28,835 nucleotides of DNA from a virus. The position numbers and the translations under genes are program-made. Shown one piece after another: positions 28,708 through 28,835 of the stretch; positions within the stretch are counted from its first letter, which is position 1, and each line of letters begins with the position of its first letter. The stretch is from IMG/VR virus record IMGVR_UViG_3300000385_000021, positions 1-28,835 of that record. One strand, 5' to 3'. The notes below the pieces were generated by a model that saw nothing but the letters and a program-made list of their open reading frames with translations, had not been told where the DNA came from and did not search any database.

Positions 28708-28835
28708 ATGGGTGAAACGAAGGAAATTCTGGAAGACATGAAGAAAAATCTGGCTTATGAACCCGAAACAGGTCGGCTTATTTACAAAAACGATAGGTAT
28801 GGGACTAAAACTCCGGGTGAAGAGGCCGGAACTGT
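28708..28835 (+). CDS. HNH endonuclease N-terminus (partial)
   Basis: Frame from ATG 28708, 6 nt after GGAGG, open to the right edge (42 complete codons). Its MKKNLAYEPETGRLIYKNDR followed by 'GTKTPGEEAGT' matches the usual start of free-standing HNH endonucleases of phages ('Y.PETG.L.WK....G..AG'). The HNH motif itself lies outside the window. It runs opposite to the adjacent genes, which suits an inserted mobile gene with its own promoter. Confidence 0.55.
   Translation, partial: MGETKEILEDMKKNLAYEPETGRLIYKNDRYGTKTPGEEAGT

Overview
This window is part of the genome of a tailed, long-tailed (siphovirus-like) double-stranded DNA bacteriophage. The genes are tightly packed and mostly join at 1-17 nt stop/start overlaps. 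I see no tRNA, rRNA, CRISPR array, integrase or lysogeny repressor, so nothing here suggests a temperate lifestyle. The host cannot be read directly. The lysis genes (inner and outer membrane spanins, M15 peptidase) require a Gram-negative host. The set of B12-dependent ribonucleotide reductase, ThyX, MazG and T7-like replication proteins is common in marine phages, including those of alphaproteobacteria (an inference).

Layout, plus strand, 1-12538: neck genes (connector, closure, gp10-like, tail terminator), tail tube protein, a noncoding gap that can fold as an H-type pseudoknot, tail assembly chaperones joined by a probable -1 frameshift, tape measure, two tail-tip proteins, a GNAT acetyltransferase, a gpJ-like hub protein, a tail fibre and its chaperone-like partner. 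The lysis cassette follows: M15 endolysin, two small membrane proteins and nested Rz/Rz1-like spanins. A plus-strand rho-independent terminator lies at about 12789-12820.

Layout, minus strand, 28556 down to 12535: a long early/middle gene block read leftward. It starts from a putative promoter at 28584-28612. Small unknown genes come first, then about 400 nt of noncoding DNA rich in repeats and hairpins (27228-27623, candidate origin or structured leader). Next are the T7-like primase-helicase, a DNA polymerase A split into separate exonuclease and polymerase genes, a gp2.5-like ssDNA-binding protein, ThyX, a Cas4/RecB-like nuclease, a resolvase-like nuclease, a metallophosphoesterase, a DNA methyltransferase, a PP-loop (PAPS-reductase-like) enzyme, MazG and class II NrdJ. 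Two HNH endonuclease genes are embedded in this block, and a third begins at the right edge on the plus strand.

Many very short genes sit between the obvious ones. Several encode 23-51 residue membrane peptides overlapping their neighbours' stop or start codons. The minus-strand block would supply nucleotides (NrdJ, ThyX, MazG), copy the genome (primase-helicase, polymerase, SSB), process DNA (two nucleases) and possibly modify it (methyltransferase, PP-loop enzyme). The plus-strand block builds the tail and lyses the cell. The least explained features are the pseudoknot before the chaperone gene, the structured noncoding region, the split polymerase and the PP-loop/methyltransferase pair of contrasting base composition.
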